57,887 nt of DNA, from contig PXDB01000032.1 in the NCBI GenBank assembly GCA_003565155.1, positions 1 through 57,887 of the forward strand. The letters run 5' to 3'. Shown here in pieces: positions 41,678-49,207 of the stretch (positions are counted from its first letter, which is position 1; the number at the start of each line of letters is the position of its first letter). The notes beneath the pieces were generated by a model, which ran no database searches, was not told the DNA's origin, and worked only from the letters and a program-made list of their open reading frames with translations. The DNA is from Nitriliruptoraceae bacterium. GTDB lineage: Bacteria > Actinomycetota > Nitriliruptoria > Nitriliruptorales > Nitriliruptoraceae. The translations under genes were made by a program, and so were the position numbers.

Positions 41678-43012
41678 CTACACCGGCCGTGTGTCGATGC
41701 TGCGGCGACCGAGGGCGTGGTAGTGGAGCCCCGCATCCAGCATCGCGTCCGGGTCGTAGACGTTGCGTGCGTCGATGAGGATCGGGTAGGCGAGACGCTC
41801 CTGGAAGGTTGTGGCCGGCAGGGCCGTGTACTCCGGCCAGTCGGTGGCGACGACGGCGGCGTGGGCCCCGTCGAGGGCGTCCTCCACCTCGGGGTAGCCC
41901 GGGAGTTGTGGTTGCTCACGGGCCAGGTTGTCCAGGGCGACGGGGTCGTGCACGCGGACCTCGGCACCGGCGTCCACCAGCTCCTTCGCGAGGTGGACCG
42001 CGGGGGACTCGCGGAGGTCGTCGGTCCCCGGCTTGAAGGCTGCGCCGAGCACCGCCACGGTCTTGCCGTCGAGATGCCACAGCTCCTGCTCGAGCTTGGC
42101 CATCACCCAGTGCCGCTGTCCGACGTTGATGCGTCGGACCTCCTCGAGCAACTGGAAGTCGTAGCCAACCTGGGCGGCGAGGTGGGCGAACGCATCCACG
42201 TCCTTGGGGAAGCAGGAGCCGCCGTAGCCGAGCCCGGCCTGGAGGAACCTGTGGCCGATCCGGACATCGTGTCCCATGCCCTCGGCCACCACGGACACGT
42301 CGGCGCCGACGCGGTCACAGATCTGCGCGACGGCGTTGATGAAGGAGATACGCGTGGCGAGGAAGGCGTTGGAGGCGTGCTTGATGAGCTCCGCGGTCGC
42401 AACGTCGGTCTCCACCACCGGGACCTGGTCCTGCTCGACCAGGGGGGCATAGACCTCGCGCAGCACGTCGCGACCCCAGGCCGAGGAGGTGCCGTACACG
42501 ATGCGATCGGGGTGGAGGGTGTCCTGGACGGCTGCGCCCTCCTTGAGGAACTCCGGATTCGAGGCCACCTCGATGCGGTTGCCGTTCCCCAGCCGCTTCG
42601 ACTCCCGGGCGATGACCTGTTCGAGGCGTTTGCCGGTGTTCGCGGGGACGGTGGACTTCTCGACCAGCAGGGTGTCCCTGCGGGCATGCTCAACCACGCT
42701 CCGTCCGACGGCCTCCACGAAGGACAGGTTCGGGCCGCCGCCCGGCAACGGTGGCGTACCCACGCACACGAACACCACCTCCGCGTCCGCGAACGCTGCG
42801 TCCGGATCGCCGGTGAAGGTCAGCCGACCAGCTTCGACCTGCGCGCGCATGAGGTCGTCGAGGCCCGGCTCGTGGAACCACGCGCGACCGGACCGCAGGG
42901 TGTCGATCTTGCGGGGATCGTCGTCGTAGCCGACGACCTCGTGACCCCATCGGGCGAAGGCAGCGGCGGAGACCAGGCCGACATGGCCCACGCCGATCAC
43001 GGTGATGTGCAC
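41678..43012 (-). CDS. ugd: UDP-glucose 6-dehydrogenase
   Basis: The 444-residue product is read from GTG 43012 with GGAG 5 bases upstream. NAD-binding VIGVGHVGLVSAAAFARWGH begins at residue ~6. Other family marks: VFVCVGTPPLPGGGPN, VEKSTVPANTGKRLEQV, NPEFLKEGAAVQD, AELIKHASNAFLATRISF (catalytic Lys), and GLGYGGSCFPKDVDAF with the catalytic Cys near residue 267. It oxidises UDP-glucose to UDP-glucuronate (two NAD+ used), supplying an acidic sugar for polymers. UDP-ManNAc or GDP-mannose dehydrogenases share the fold; the GSCFPKD form and lengths favour Ugd. Confidence 0.94.
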   Translation of the reverse strand: MHITVIGVGHVGLVSAAAFARWGHEVVGYDDDPRKIDTLRSGRAWFHEPGLDDLMRAQVEAGRLTFTGDPDAAFADAEVVFVCVGTPPLPGGGPNLSFVEAVGRSVVEHARRDTLLVEKSTVPANTGKRLEQVIARESKRLGNGNRIEVASNPEFLKEGAAVQDTLHPDRIVYGTSSAWGRDVLREVYAPLVEQDQVPVVETDVATAELIKHASNAFLATRISFINAVAQICDRVGADVSVVAEGMGHDVRIGHRFLQAGLGYGGSCFPKDVDAFAHLAAQVGYDFQLLEEVRRINVGQRHWVMAKLEQELWHLDGKTVAVLGAAFKPGTDDLRESPAVHLAKELVDAGAEVRVHDPVALDNLAREQPQLPGYPEVEDALDGAHAAVVATDWPEYTALPATTFQERLAYPILIDARNVYDPDAMLDAGLHYHALGRRSIDTRPV

Positions 43013-43375
43013 GACCACTCCAGGTACCGGCTCTCGTAGGGAACGTGGCCTCCCCCGAGCGGAGCGGCCACGCACGACGCTAGCCCGTCCGCCTGACGCC
43101 AGCCCAGCCGATGCCGGATGGTCGCACCGACGCGCAGCGGGCGACCCTCAGCCACCGTTCGCTCGCGCGCCGGCACGCAACGCAAGCGCTGCGTTGCATC
43201 TGGCGATGCGGTGGAGCAGACTGTGGAGGTACCGGGAAGCAGTGAACTCTGAGCCACCCCACGGTCGCCTGATGGTGCGCTGCCGCGAACCGTCAGGCTC
43301 AGAGCGAGCCAGTGGCGAGACCGCCCCGGACTGGACCGTCGGTCGACCACCGACGTCGTGCGACCGGAGCCGGTG
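43013..43375. promoter_or_regulatory. Gene-free divergent region with nested inverted repeats
   Basis: This 363-base gap separates ugd (minus) and the surface-protein gene (plus). TAGCGT on the minus strand at 43077-43082 may be the ugd -10. A perfect 8-bp inverted repeat GCAACGCA-AGCGC-TGCGTTGC lies at 43177-43197, directly followed by GCATC-TGGC-GATGC. Further on, CTCTGAGCC (43247-43255) pairs perfectly with GGCTCAGAG (43296-43304). An alternative stem, GCCTGA/TCAGGC, shares the GGC of the second arm, so the two structures exclude each other. The part after 43200 could be a regulatory leader of the surface-protein gene. No protein-coding sequence is supported. Confidence 0.45.
43177..43197. 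repeat. Perfect 8-bp inverted repeat, 5-nt centre
   Basis: GCAACGCA at 43177-43184 and TGCGTTGC at 43190-43197 with AGCGC between. The symmetry and size fit a dimeric transcription-factor operator (TetR/LacI-like size) or a small hairpin. It is about 180 bases from either start codon. Confidence 0.5.
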
Positions 43376-44494
43376 ATGTCAAGGACGCTTTCCACAACAC
43401 CTCGGCGTACCGGCAGGTCCTGGTTCGCGGTGTCGGTCGGCCTCGCCGTCATCGTGGTGCTCGGCGCAGGTCCCCTCAGCGCGGGGTCCGCGCTGGCGTC
43501 CGGCAACGGCTGCGAACCGCACCTGGTCACCCACACCCCCGGCTCAAGGGGCGCCCAGGCCCCGGTGTCGATCACCTCGCAGCACCTGGAACAGGGGGTC
43601 GAAGGTTGGCGGACCGTCTCGTGGGCGGCTGCCCCCGGGACCACCATCACCGCGGTGACCGCGGTCAAGACCGACGGAACCACCACCAGCATCTCCGCGG
43701 GTCAGACCGGCTCCGCGGTCGACGTCCTCTCGCTGCGCTTCTGCGGCACTGCGGAGGTGGACCGCGGGGAGCCCGACCCGGATCCAACGGACCAGGCCCC
43801 CACGGATGGAGGTGGGGAAGCGCCGGCGGACGACGCACCGGCGGATGATGCCCCCGCGACCGGCGGCGACGACGGCCAGGAGCAGTCGGCCGGGTCGTCC
43901 AACGACCAGCCGTCGAACTCCGGATCACGGGACACGTCGACCAACGACCAGCCCTCGACCTCCGGATCATCGGACAGGTCGACCAGCAGCCAGCCGTCGA
44001 CCTCCGGATCATCGGACAGGTCGACCAGCAGCCAGCCATCGACCTCCGCATCACCGAACGGGTCGACCAGCAGCCAGCCATCGACCTCCGGATCACCGAA
44101 CGGGTCGACCTCCAACGGCCAGACCGCGCCGGGTGGCTCGACCGCGGATGACGACGCTGACGCTGCCGCAGACGACACCTCGACGGAAGCTTCCGGGGAC
44201 GACGCCGAACCGGACGACACCGATCGCGATACGCAGGAGCCGGGAGCCGACGCGCAGGAGCCGGAAGATCCTGAAGAGGACCGGGAGGCGTCGTCCGAAG
44301 AAGCCGGCCAGAGCGCAGGCGACGCGGCGTCGGTCGCAGGCGAGCAGGCGGAGGAGCCGACCGAGGTACTGGGTGTGCAGGTGTCAGCCAGCGACCCTGG
44401 CCCCGCCCTCACCCCCCTCCTGGTCGTCCTCCTGGTGGCAGCCGTCCTCGCCGGCGGAGCCGGCGCCCTCTGGGAGCGGCGTTCCCAGCGCTGA
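43376..44494 (+). CDS. Low-complexity membrane-anchored surface protein
   Basis: A 372-residue protein from ATG 43376 with GGAG 6 bases upstream. It has a signal peptide (WFAVSVGLAVIVVLGAGPLS then AGSALA) and a ~90-residue beta-like N-domain with two Cys (GCEPHLVTH, LSLRFCGTAEV). A long Asp/Ser/Thr/Pro stalk with 14-residue repeats (STSSQPSTSGSSDR) is followed by an acidic stretch (EPEDPEEDREASSEEAG). It ends in a transmembrane helix with basic tail (LLVVLLVAAVLAGGAGALWE then RRSQR). There is no LPXTG, so the C-terminal helix alone anchors it. Function unknown; the stalk could carry glycans or span the wall. Confidence 0.8.
   Translation: MSRTLSTTPRRTGRSWFAVSVGLAVIVVLGAGPLSAGSALASGNGCEPHLVTHTPGSRGAQAPVSITSQHLEQGVEGWRTVSWAAAPGTTITAVTAVKTDGTTTSISAGQTGSAVDVLSLRFCGTAEVDRGEPDPDPTDQAPTDGGGEAPADDAPADDAPATGGDDGQEQSAGSSNDQPSNSGSRDTSTNDQPSTSGSSDRSTSSQPSTSGSSDRSTSSQPSTSASPNGSTSSQPSTSGSPNGSTSNGQTAPGGSTADDDADAAADDTSTEASGDDAEPDDTDRDTQEPGADAQEPEDPEEDREASSEEAGQSAGDAASVAGEQAEEPTEVLGVQVSASDPGPALTPLLVVLLVAAVLAGGAGALWERRSQR
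43895..44121 (+). repeat. 42-bp tandem repeats in the surface-protein gene
   Basis: Units of 42 bp start at 43895, 43937, 43979, 44021 and 44063, with a partial unit from 44105. The 43979 and 44021 units and their neighbours are nearly identical, while the first is diverged. They encode 14-residue Ser/Thr/Pro units, so copy-number change would keep the reading frame. Confidence 0.85.
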
Positions 44495-44566
44495 TGCTGC
44501 GTACCCACCCGTCGGCACCAGCCAACCGGCCCAGCACCAGGGGGCGGGACACCACCGCCGTGCCGC

Positions 44567-47278
44567 TCAGAAGCCACGTGCTCCGTCGAACCAAGCCGCC
44601 CCTTCGACGCGCAGTTGCTCCCGCTGTTGGCCGGTGAGCCCGCGGGCCGGAGCGGGGCTGTCGCAGCGTGACAGCAGGAAGAGCCCGAGGTAGCGGGCGA
44701 TGCGTGACGCCAGTCCCGGGTCCGTGGATCCTGAGCGTCCGCCCGAGGGCGCCAGCGCATCCCCGACGAGGTAGCGCCGGACCAGTTCGGAGGTCCTCCG
44801 CTCCACCTCGGTGCGGGAGTCGACGCCCGTGCCCTCATGCGGCGGGGTGGGTCCGGTCCGCCCGTAGGCGCCGTCCAGGAGCAGGTGCGCGGCCAGGTAG
44901 CCGACGTCCAGCGCCGGGTCGCCGTAGCCGGACTCCTCGAAGTCGATGAGCAGGAAGCGGTCCTGCCAGACCAGCACGTTCTTCGGGGCGAGGTCACCGT
45001 GGAGCAGCACCCGTGCGTGCTGCCGCAACGACGTCTCCAGGAAGGCGTGGATCCGCTCGCGCAGGGCCGGGTCGGTGGTGGCCTGGCGGCACTGCACCTC
45101 CACCTTGATGCGGTGGAAGCCGGCGTTGTCGCCGTGGGCAGCGCGCAGCGACGCGTCATCGCGGGTGCGGTCGTGGAGCGCAGCAAGGGCGTCGACGACC
45201 CCCTCGAGGGTGGCGTGTGGCCACTCACCACGGGCAAGCAGCGACGACAGCGGCTCGGCACCCTCCGGTGCAGAGCGCAGGATGAGCAGGTCCGTGCCGT
45301 CGAACCAGACCGGCTCGACGAGCATCGCCGGGGTGAGCCGCCGGTCACCGTCGGCGGTGCCGGCCACGGCGCGCAGGTCGGTGATCGCGCGGTACTCATC
45401 AGCGGTCCGCCGATCCGGTAGCGGGATCGGGAAGGCCCGTGCGACGGATCGGGAGCCGTGCTTGACGACGAACCGTTCCCCCTCGAAGGTGACGCGGCGG
45501 ACGTCGTTGAGGGCCCCGCCGGCGAGCAGCTCGCCCTCACCGGCCTCCAGGATGGCGATCAGCTTGGACGTGGAGATGCCCTCGGTCCGCCCGATGACCT
45601 TGAGGATCCCGAGCTCCTCTGCGACACCGAAGTCCGAGCCGGCGTCACCCTGGACCTGGAGATCGATGCCGTGCTGTGCGTAGAAGGCCTCGGTCAGGTC
45701 GACCGACCAGGGGGTCTCGAGCACGGCATCCACGTGCGGGTCGGCGGCCACGCGCGCGGCCCGGGTGCGCCAGCCCTGCAGGGGTGGGCGCTTCCGAGCC
45801 GCGTTGCTCGCGTCCGAGGAGACCCCGACGATCAGCCGGTCGCCCTCCGCACGAGCGCGCTCCAGCAGCCGTGCGTGTCCGTCGTGGAACAGGTCGAACA
45901 CGCCGTTGGTGAACACCGTGCGGCTCGTGCGCGTGCCGGTGGAGGTCGTCGTGCGCACATCGGGAACCCCAGGGGCTGCGGCAACCGCCGTCGGCGCAGC
46001 AACCGTCGCGGGCGCGATGGGGAACCGCTCCGCCAGCTCCGCGACCCGTTCCCGGTGGGCGGGTTTCGGACCCTGGCGAAGCACTGCGTCCAGCACGTCG
46101 ACCACCTCGGCCATCTCGGCAGCGGCCATCCCAACGCGTGTCACCGTGTTGGTCCCCAGGCGGATCGCGCTGGTGGTCCGCGCGTCGGACGGATCGAAGG
46201 GAAGCAGGTTGCGGTTGACGAGCACACCGGCCTCCGCCAGCGCCACCTCGGCGTCAGCACCGGAGAGCCCGAGCCCCCGGCGCACGTCCGCCAGCACCAT
46301 GTGGGTGTCGGTGCCACCCGCCGCCAGAACGTGTCCGCGCTCGCGGAGACCCTCGGCGAGATGGCGTGCGTTCTCCACGATCGCTCGCTGGGTGCCGTGG
46401 TAGGCGGGTGTGGACAGCTCCGCGAAGAACGTCGCCTTCGCTGCGACGGAGCCGAGGTCGGGTGTGCCCTGCACTCCGGGGAACACGGCCCGGTCGACCT
46501 CGGCAAGCAGTTGGTCGTCCGCCAGGTCGCCCGCCAGCAGGAGACCACCCCGAGGACCACCGGCCTTGTAGGTGCTACAGGTCACCAGCTGCGCGTGCCG
46601 TACGGGCGAGGGGTGGACACCTGCGGCGACCAGGCCGCTGATGTGCGCCATGTCGACCAACAGGAGCGCACCCACCTCCGCGGCGATGGCGCCGAAAGCC
46701 GCGATATCGAGGGTCCGTGGGTAGGAACTGGCGCCGCAGATCAGCAGATCGGGCCGCACCGCGGCTGCCTGCTCGGCGATGGTTTCGAGGTCGAGCAGGC
46801 CGCTCGCAGGATCCACGTCGTAGGTGTGCACCTTGCCGAGCACGTCGCGCGTCATGCTCGGTGGCGCACCGTGGCTGAGGTGGCCGCCCTGATCCAACCC
46901 CATCGCGAGCACCGTCAGACCGCCAACCCCGCGCTGGGTACGACGTTGGATCGCCTGGAAAGCGATGAGGTTCGCGAGGCTCCCTGACAACGGTTGGACC
47001 CATGCGCGCCGCGCACCGAAGGCCGAGGCTGCACGCGACTCGGCGAGGCGTTCCACCTCGTCGGCCACCTCGCAGCCGGAGTGGAAGCGACGGCCTGGGC
47101 GGCCCTCGGCGGTCTTCCAGGACAGCGCCGAGGCCTGCGCCTCGCGCACCATCGGTGAGGACACGTTCTCCGCCGCGATGAGCTGGATGGTGCGTCGGCG
47201 GCGTGCAACCTCAGCAGCAAGGAGGCCGGCGAGCTCCGGGTCGTTGACCTTGAGATGGGGGTGTTCGTCCAGCACCAC
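44567..47278 (-). CDS. Triple fusion: SHMT-like PLP enzyme + cytidylyltransferase + choline-kinase-like phosphotransferase
   Basis: One uninterrupted 903-residue frame from GTG 47278 (AAGG 6 bases upstream). Residues 1-415 are serine-hydroxymethyltransferase-like: LIAAENVSSPMVREAQAS, LLVDMAHISGLVAAG (Asp209), PLP lysine Lys238 in CSTYKAGGPRGG, and Arg373 in AIRLGTN. The folate-contacting Tyr region (NKYAEGYPGKRYYGG in GlyA) is changed to KTAEGRPGRRFHSG, suggesting a folate-independent aldolase or transaldolase. Residues ~453-580 are a TagD/RfaE-type cytidylyltransferase (GVFDLFHDGHARLL, RTEGISTSKLI). Residues ~590-903 are an APH/choline-kinase-like domain (LLHGDLAPKNVL, Asp779 in LIDFEESGYGDP). 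The likely product is a CDP-activated alcohol. A LicD gene stands divergently upstream. Substrates are unknown. Confidence 0.9.
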   Translation of the reverse strand: MVLDEHPHLKVNDPELAGLLAAEVARRRRTIQLIAAENVSSPMVREAQASALSWKTAEGRPGRRFHSGCEVADEVERLAESRAASAFGARRAWVQPLSGSLANLIAFQAIQRRTQRGVGGLTVLAMGLDQGGHLSHGAPPSMTRDVLGKVHTYDVDPASGLLDLETIAEQAAAVRPDLLICGASSYPRTLDIAAFGAIAAEVGALLLVDMAHISGLVAAGVHPSPVRHAQLVTCSTYKAGGPRGGLLLAGDLADDQLLAEVDRAVFPGVQGTPDLGSVAAKATFFAELSTPAYHGTQRAIVENARHLAEGLRERGHVLAAGGTDTHMVLADVRRGLGLSGADAEVALAEAGVLVNRNLLPFDPSDARTTSAIRLGTNTVTRVGMAAAEMAEVVDVLDAVLRQGPKPAHRERVAELAERFPIAPATVAAPTAVAAAPGVPDVRTTTSTGTRTSRTVFTNGVFDLFHDGHARLLERARAEGDRLIVGVSSDASNAARKRPPLQGWRTRAARVAADPHVDAVLETPWSVDLTEAFYAQHGIDLQVQGDAGSDFGVAEELGILKVIGRTEGISTSKLIAILEAGEGELLAGGALNDVRRVTFEGERFVVKHGSRSVARAFPIPLPDRRTADEYRAITDLRAVAGTADGDRRLTPAMLVEPVWFDGTDLLILRSAPEGAEPLSSLLARGEWPHATLEGVVDALAALHDRTRDDASLRAAHGDNAGFHRIKVEVQCRQATTDPALRERIHAFLETSLRQHARVLLHGDLAPKNVLVWQDRFLLIDFEESGYGDPALDVGYLAAHLLLDGAYGRTGPTPPHEGTGVDSRTEVERRTSELVRRYLVGDALAPSGGRSGSTDPGLASRIARYLGLFLLSRCDSPAPARGLTGQQREQLRVEGAAWFDGARGF

Positions 47279-47356
47279 GGACCACCTTCGGAGATGCGCT
47301 GCAGCAGGTCCGCACGGCGCGGCGAACCTCTATTGCAGGAATACGTACCGGCCCTA

Positions 47357-47385
47357 TTGTCGGTATCGTTCCTAGAAAGTAGCGT
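47357..47385 (+). promoter_or_regulatory. Promoter of the third LicD gene
   Basis: TTGTCG (47357-47362) and TAGCGT (47380-47385) are separated by exactly 17 bases, a good housekeeping-sigma promoter for an actinobacterium. It sits in an unusually AT-rich patch of the 231-bp divergent gap. It predicts a start near 47392 and a leader of about 118 nt. No equally clear promoter is seen for the fusion gene on the other strand. Confidence 0.5.
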
Positions 47386-47509
47386 GCGTTGCCGCAGGGT
47401 GACGAGCTGACGGCACGGGCGGCCGTGCTCGCCAGGCCTGTGCGTCGATCCCATCGACGTTGCACTGGCCCGTCGGCACCGCTCACGATGCTGGACCCCA
47501 GGAGCCCGC

Positions 47510-48580
47510 GTGACCGAGATCCACCCGCTCTACGCCGCGTTCAGGACCATCGCGCGCCTACTCGAGGAACACGGCATCCACTACGTCCTGTCCGGCGGGA
47601 CGATGCTCGGCGCCGTCCGAGATGGCGCGATGATCCCGCACGACAAGGACTTCGACTTCGAGCTCCTCGCCGAGGATCGCGCGCGCGTACTCGCACTGCG
47701 GGATCGGTTCGCGATCGCGGGGATCGAGCTCCGCGAGAAGCGACGCAAGGGCCTTCGCCTCGATGATGGCTCGTGGTCACCGGAGGCGTCCTGCTTCGCC
47801 AGCAACATCCACATCCGCGTGGACGGTGCCCACGTCGGGGACATGCTCCTGTTCACGGTCTTCGACGACGGGATCGCACGGCGGCTCGATGTGGAAACCC
47901 AGACGCTCTACAACCCCCGCACGATGATCCCGGCGTGGTACCTCGAGGGCACCGAGACCGCGACGTTGTACGGCGACCCCTACCCCGTGGTGCGCTCCCC
48001 GGAGGTGGTGCTGGAAACGATCTACGGACCCGGATGGGTGCAACCGGTCGCCGCGGGTGAGTTCCCGGCAGGACAGAACCGGGGCTCCGGAGCGGTCTTC
48101 GACAAGCCGACGGAACGTCTGATCCGACACGCGCTCGACCAGGGTTGGGATGGCGACTACCGCGGGCGTCCCCGCTGGCCCGGCCCGGTGACCTACGTGA
48201 ACAGCCAAGCGGCGCGCCGCTGGGTCCGACGGCACGAACCGGAACTCCTCACGGGTGGCAGAGACCTTCTCCCCGCGGAACGCATAGCCCGTATCCGGTC
48301 CGAACCCAGCGACTTCCGTTCCTACCATGAACTCCGCCTGCTGCTCATCGACGGTGTCCAGGCTGGCTCCACGGGACATCGTCAGATCGCTCCGAAACGC
48401 CGCCCGGCGCTTGAAGCCGAGCGGGACGCGCTGGCCGAGCGGCTGGCGGAGCGTGAGCGGCGCGTGGCGCTCCTCGAACAGCGGCTGGAGGCCGAGCGGG
48501 TGAAGCTCCGTGCCGTGCGTCGGCGTCCGGTCAGGACGATGCTCGGCTACGCCCGACGACAGCTCTCGCGCACATCGTGA
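47510..48580 (+). CDS. LicD-family phosphotransferase with C-terminal coiled coil
   Basis: A 356-residue product from GTG 47510 with AGGAG about 6 bases upstream. The LicD core is at the N-terminus: HYVLSGGTMLGAVRDGAMIP, then metal-binding HDKDFDFELLAED, with PAWYLEGTETATLYGDPYPV and ETIYGPGW later. The last ~65 residues form an Arg/Glu coiled coil (ERDALAERLAERERRVALLE) with a basic tail. Unlike the other two LicD proteins of the window it lacks the helical-repeat N-domain. The fusion gene faces it across a 231-bp gap, so it is the best candidate to use that enzyme's CDP product, transferring the phospho-alcohol to a glycan. That pairing is inferred. Confidence 0.85.
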   Translation: MTEIHPLYAAFRTIARLLEEHGIHYVLSGGTMLGAVRDGAMIPHDKDFDFELLAEDRARVLALRDRFAIAGIELREKRRKGLRLDDGSWSPEASCFASNIHIRVDGAHVGDMLLFTVFDDGIARRLDVETQTLYNPRTMIPAWYLEGTETATLYGDPYPVVRSPEVVLETIYGPGWVQPVAAGEFPAGQNRGSGAVFDKPTERLIRHALDQGWDGDYRGRPRWPGPVTYVNSQAARRWVRRHEPELLTGGRDLLPAERIARIRSEPSDFRSYHELRLLLIDGVQAGSTGHRQIAPKRRPALEAERDALAERLAERERRVALLEQRLEAERVKLRAVRRRPVRTMLGYARRQLSRTS

Positions 48581-48613
48581 CCCCGTCGGCGTCGGCCTCG
48601 CGCTGGTGTCCGT

Positions 48614-49189
48614 TCAGTCCAGCACCGGCGCGCCGAACACCGCCGACTCGAGCACGCCCATGAAGTCGTCGAGGTAGGCGAGGAAGACCTCGGTCTGGTC
48701 GGCACTGCCAGGCGGGGGGACCGGCTGGGCGAGGGCGACGATCGCCCGGGAGGGGATGACCACCACCATCTCACGGGTCAGCACGCCCTCGGTCTCGTAC
48801 CGGTAGATCAGCTGGGTGGCGGGCACCTCGCCGTCGAGGCGGAGCTGGTTGTCGGTCTCGATCTCCGCATCGAGCTGCTCGAGCAGCTCCCGCCAGTCGT
48901 CGGGCCGGGTGTTCGGCTCGTAGGTGAAGAACATCGCCACGACATCGCCTTCCGGCCACTCGTTCGGCTCCCCGGCGACATCGCCGATACCGATGTCCTG
49001 GTTGGAGATGCTGAGCCGGTCCGCCTCCTCCTCGAACAGGAACCACTGGTCGGGCAGGTCCATCTCGACGTTGCGCCACTCGACCGACGCCGGTTGGTCC
49101 GTTCCACCGCAGGCCGCGAGCGTGACCGCGAGCAGTGCAACGACAGCGCTCACGCGGCGTACGGCGAGGCGGGAGGGTCGACGTTGCAT
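48614..49189 (-). CDS. Putative lipoprotein
   Basis: A 191-residue protein starting at ATG 49189 with an N-terminal basic region, a hydrophobic stretch and a lipobox LAVTLAACGG, giving lipidation at Cys27. The mature part is acidic and compact (VEWRNVEMDLPDQWFLFEEE, EVFLAYLDDFMGVLESAVFG). It resembles PsbP/LpqN-type small secreted folds, though I cannot assign a family. It is 18 bases downstream of the BY-kinase-like gene on the same strand, so the two are likely co-transcribed. Confidence 0.75.
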   Translation of the reverse strand: MQRRPSRLAVRRVSAVVALLAVTLAACGGTDQPASVEWRNVEMDLPDQWFLFEEEADRLSISNQDIGIGDVAGEPNEWPEGDVVAMFFTYEPNTRPDDWRELLEQLDAEIETDNQLRLDGEVPATQLIYRYETEGVLTREMVVVIPSRAIVALAQPVPPPGSADQTEVFLAYLDDFMGVLESAVFGAPVLD

Positions 49190-49207
49190 CAGCGGGCTCC
49201 GGTGCGG

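Noticed and set aside
43200-43330. Cobalamin riboswitch upstream of the surface-protein gene
   Set aside because: GGGAAgcaGTGAA and a late GCCAG..GAGACC resemble parts of the B12 aptamer, but the core CCCGCxACTG box is missing and the gene is not B12-related.
43002-43376. Plus-strand open frame in the ugd/surface-protein gap
   Set aside because: Low-complexity Arg/Pro/Ser product, no ribosome site, overlaps the ugd start region and inverted repeats.
43895-44121. Regular repeats considered as CRISPR or integron-like
   Set aside because: Contiguous 42-bp units with no unique spacers, inside a good reading frame.
44567-47278. Possibility that the fusion is two or three genes joined by a sequencing error
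   Set aside because: The frame is continuous, each domain is full length, linkers are short and plausible, and no internal ribosome site or stop is near the boundaries. A sequencing error cannot be fully excluded.
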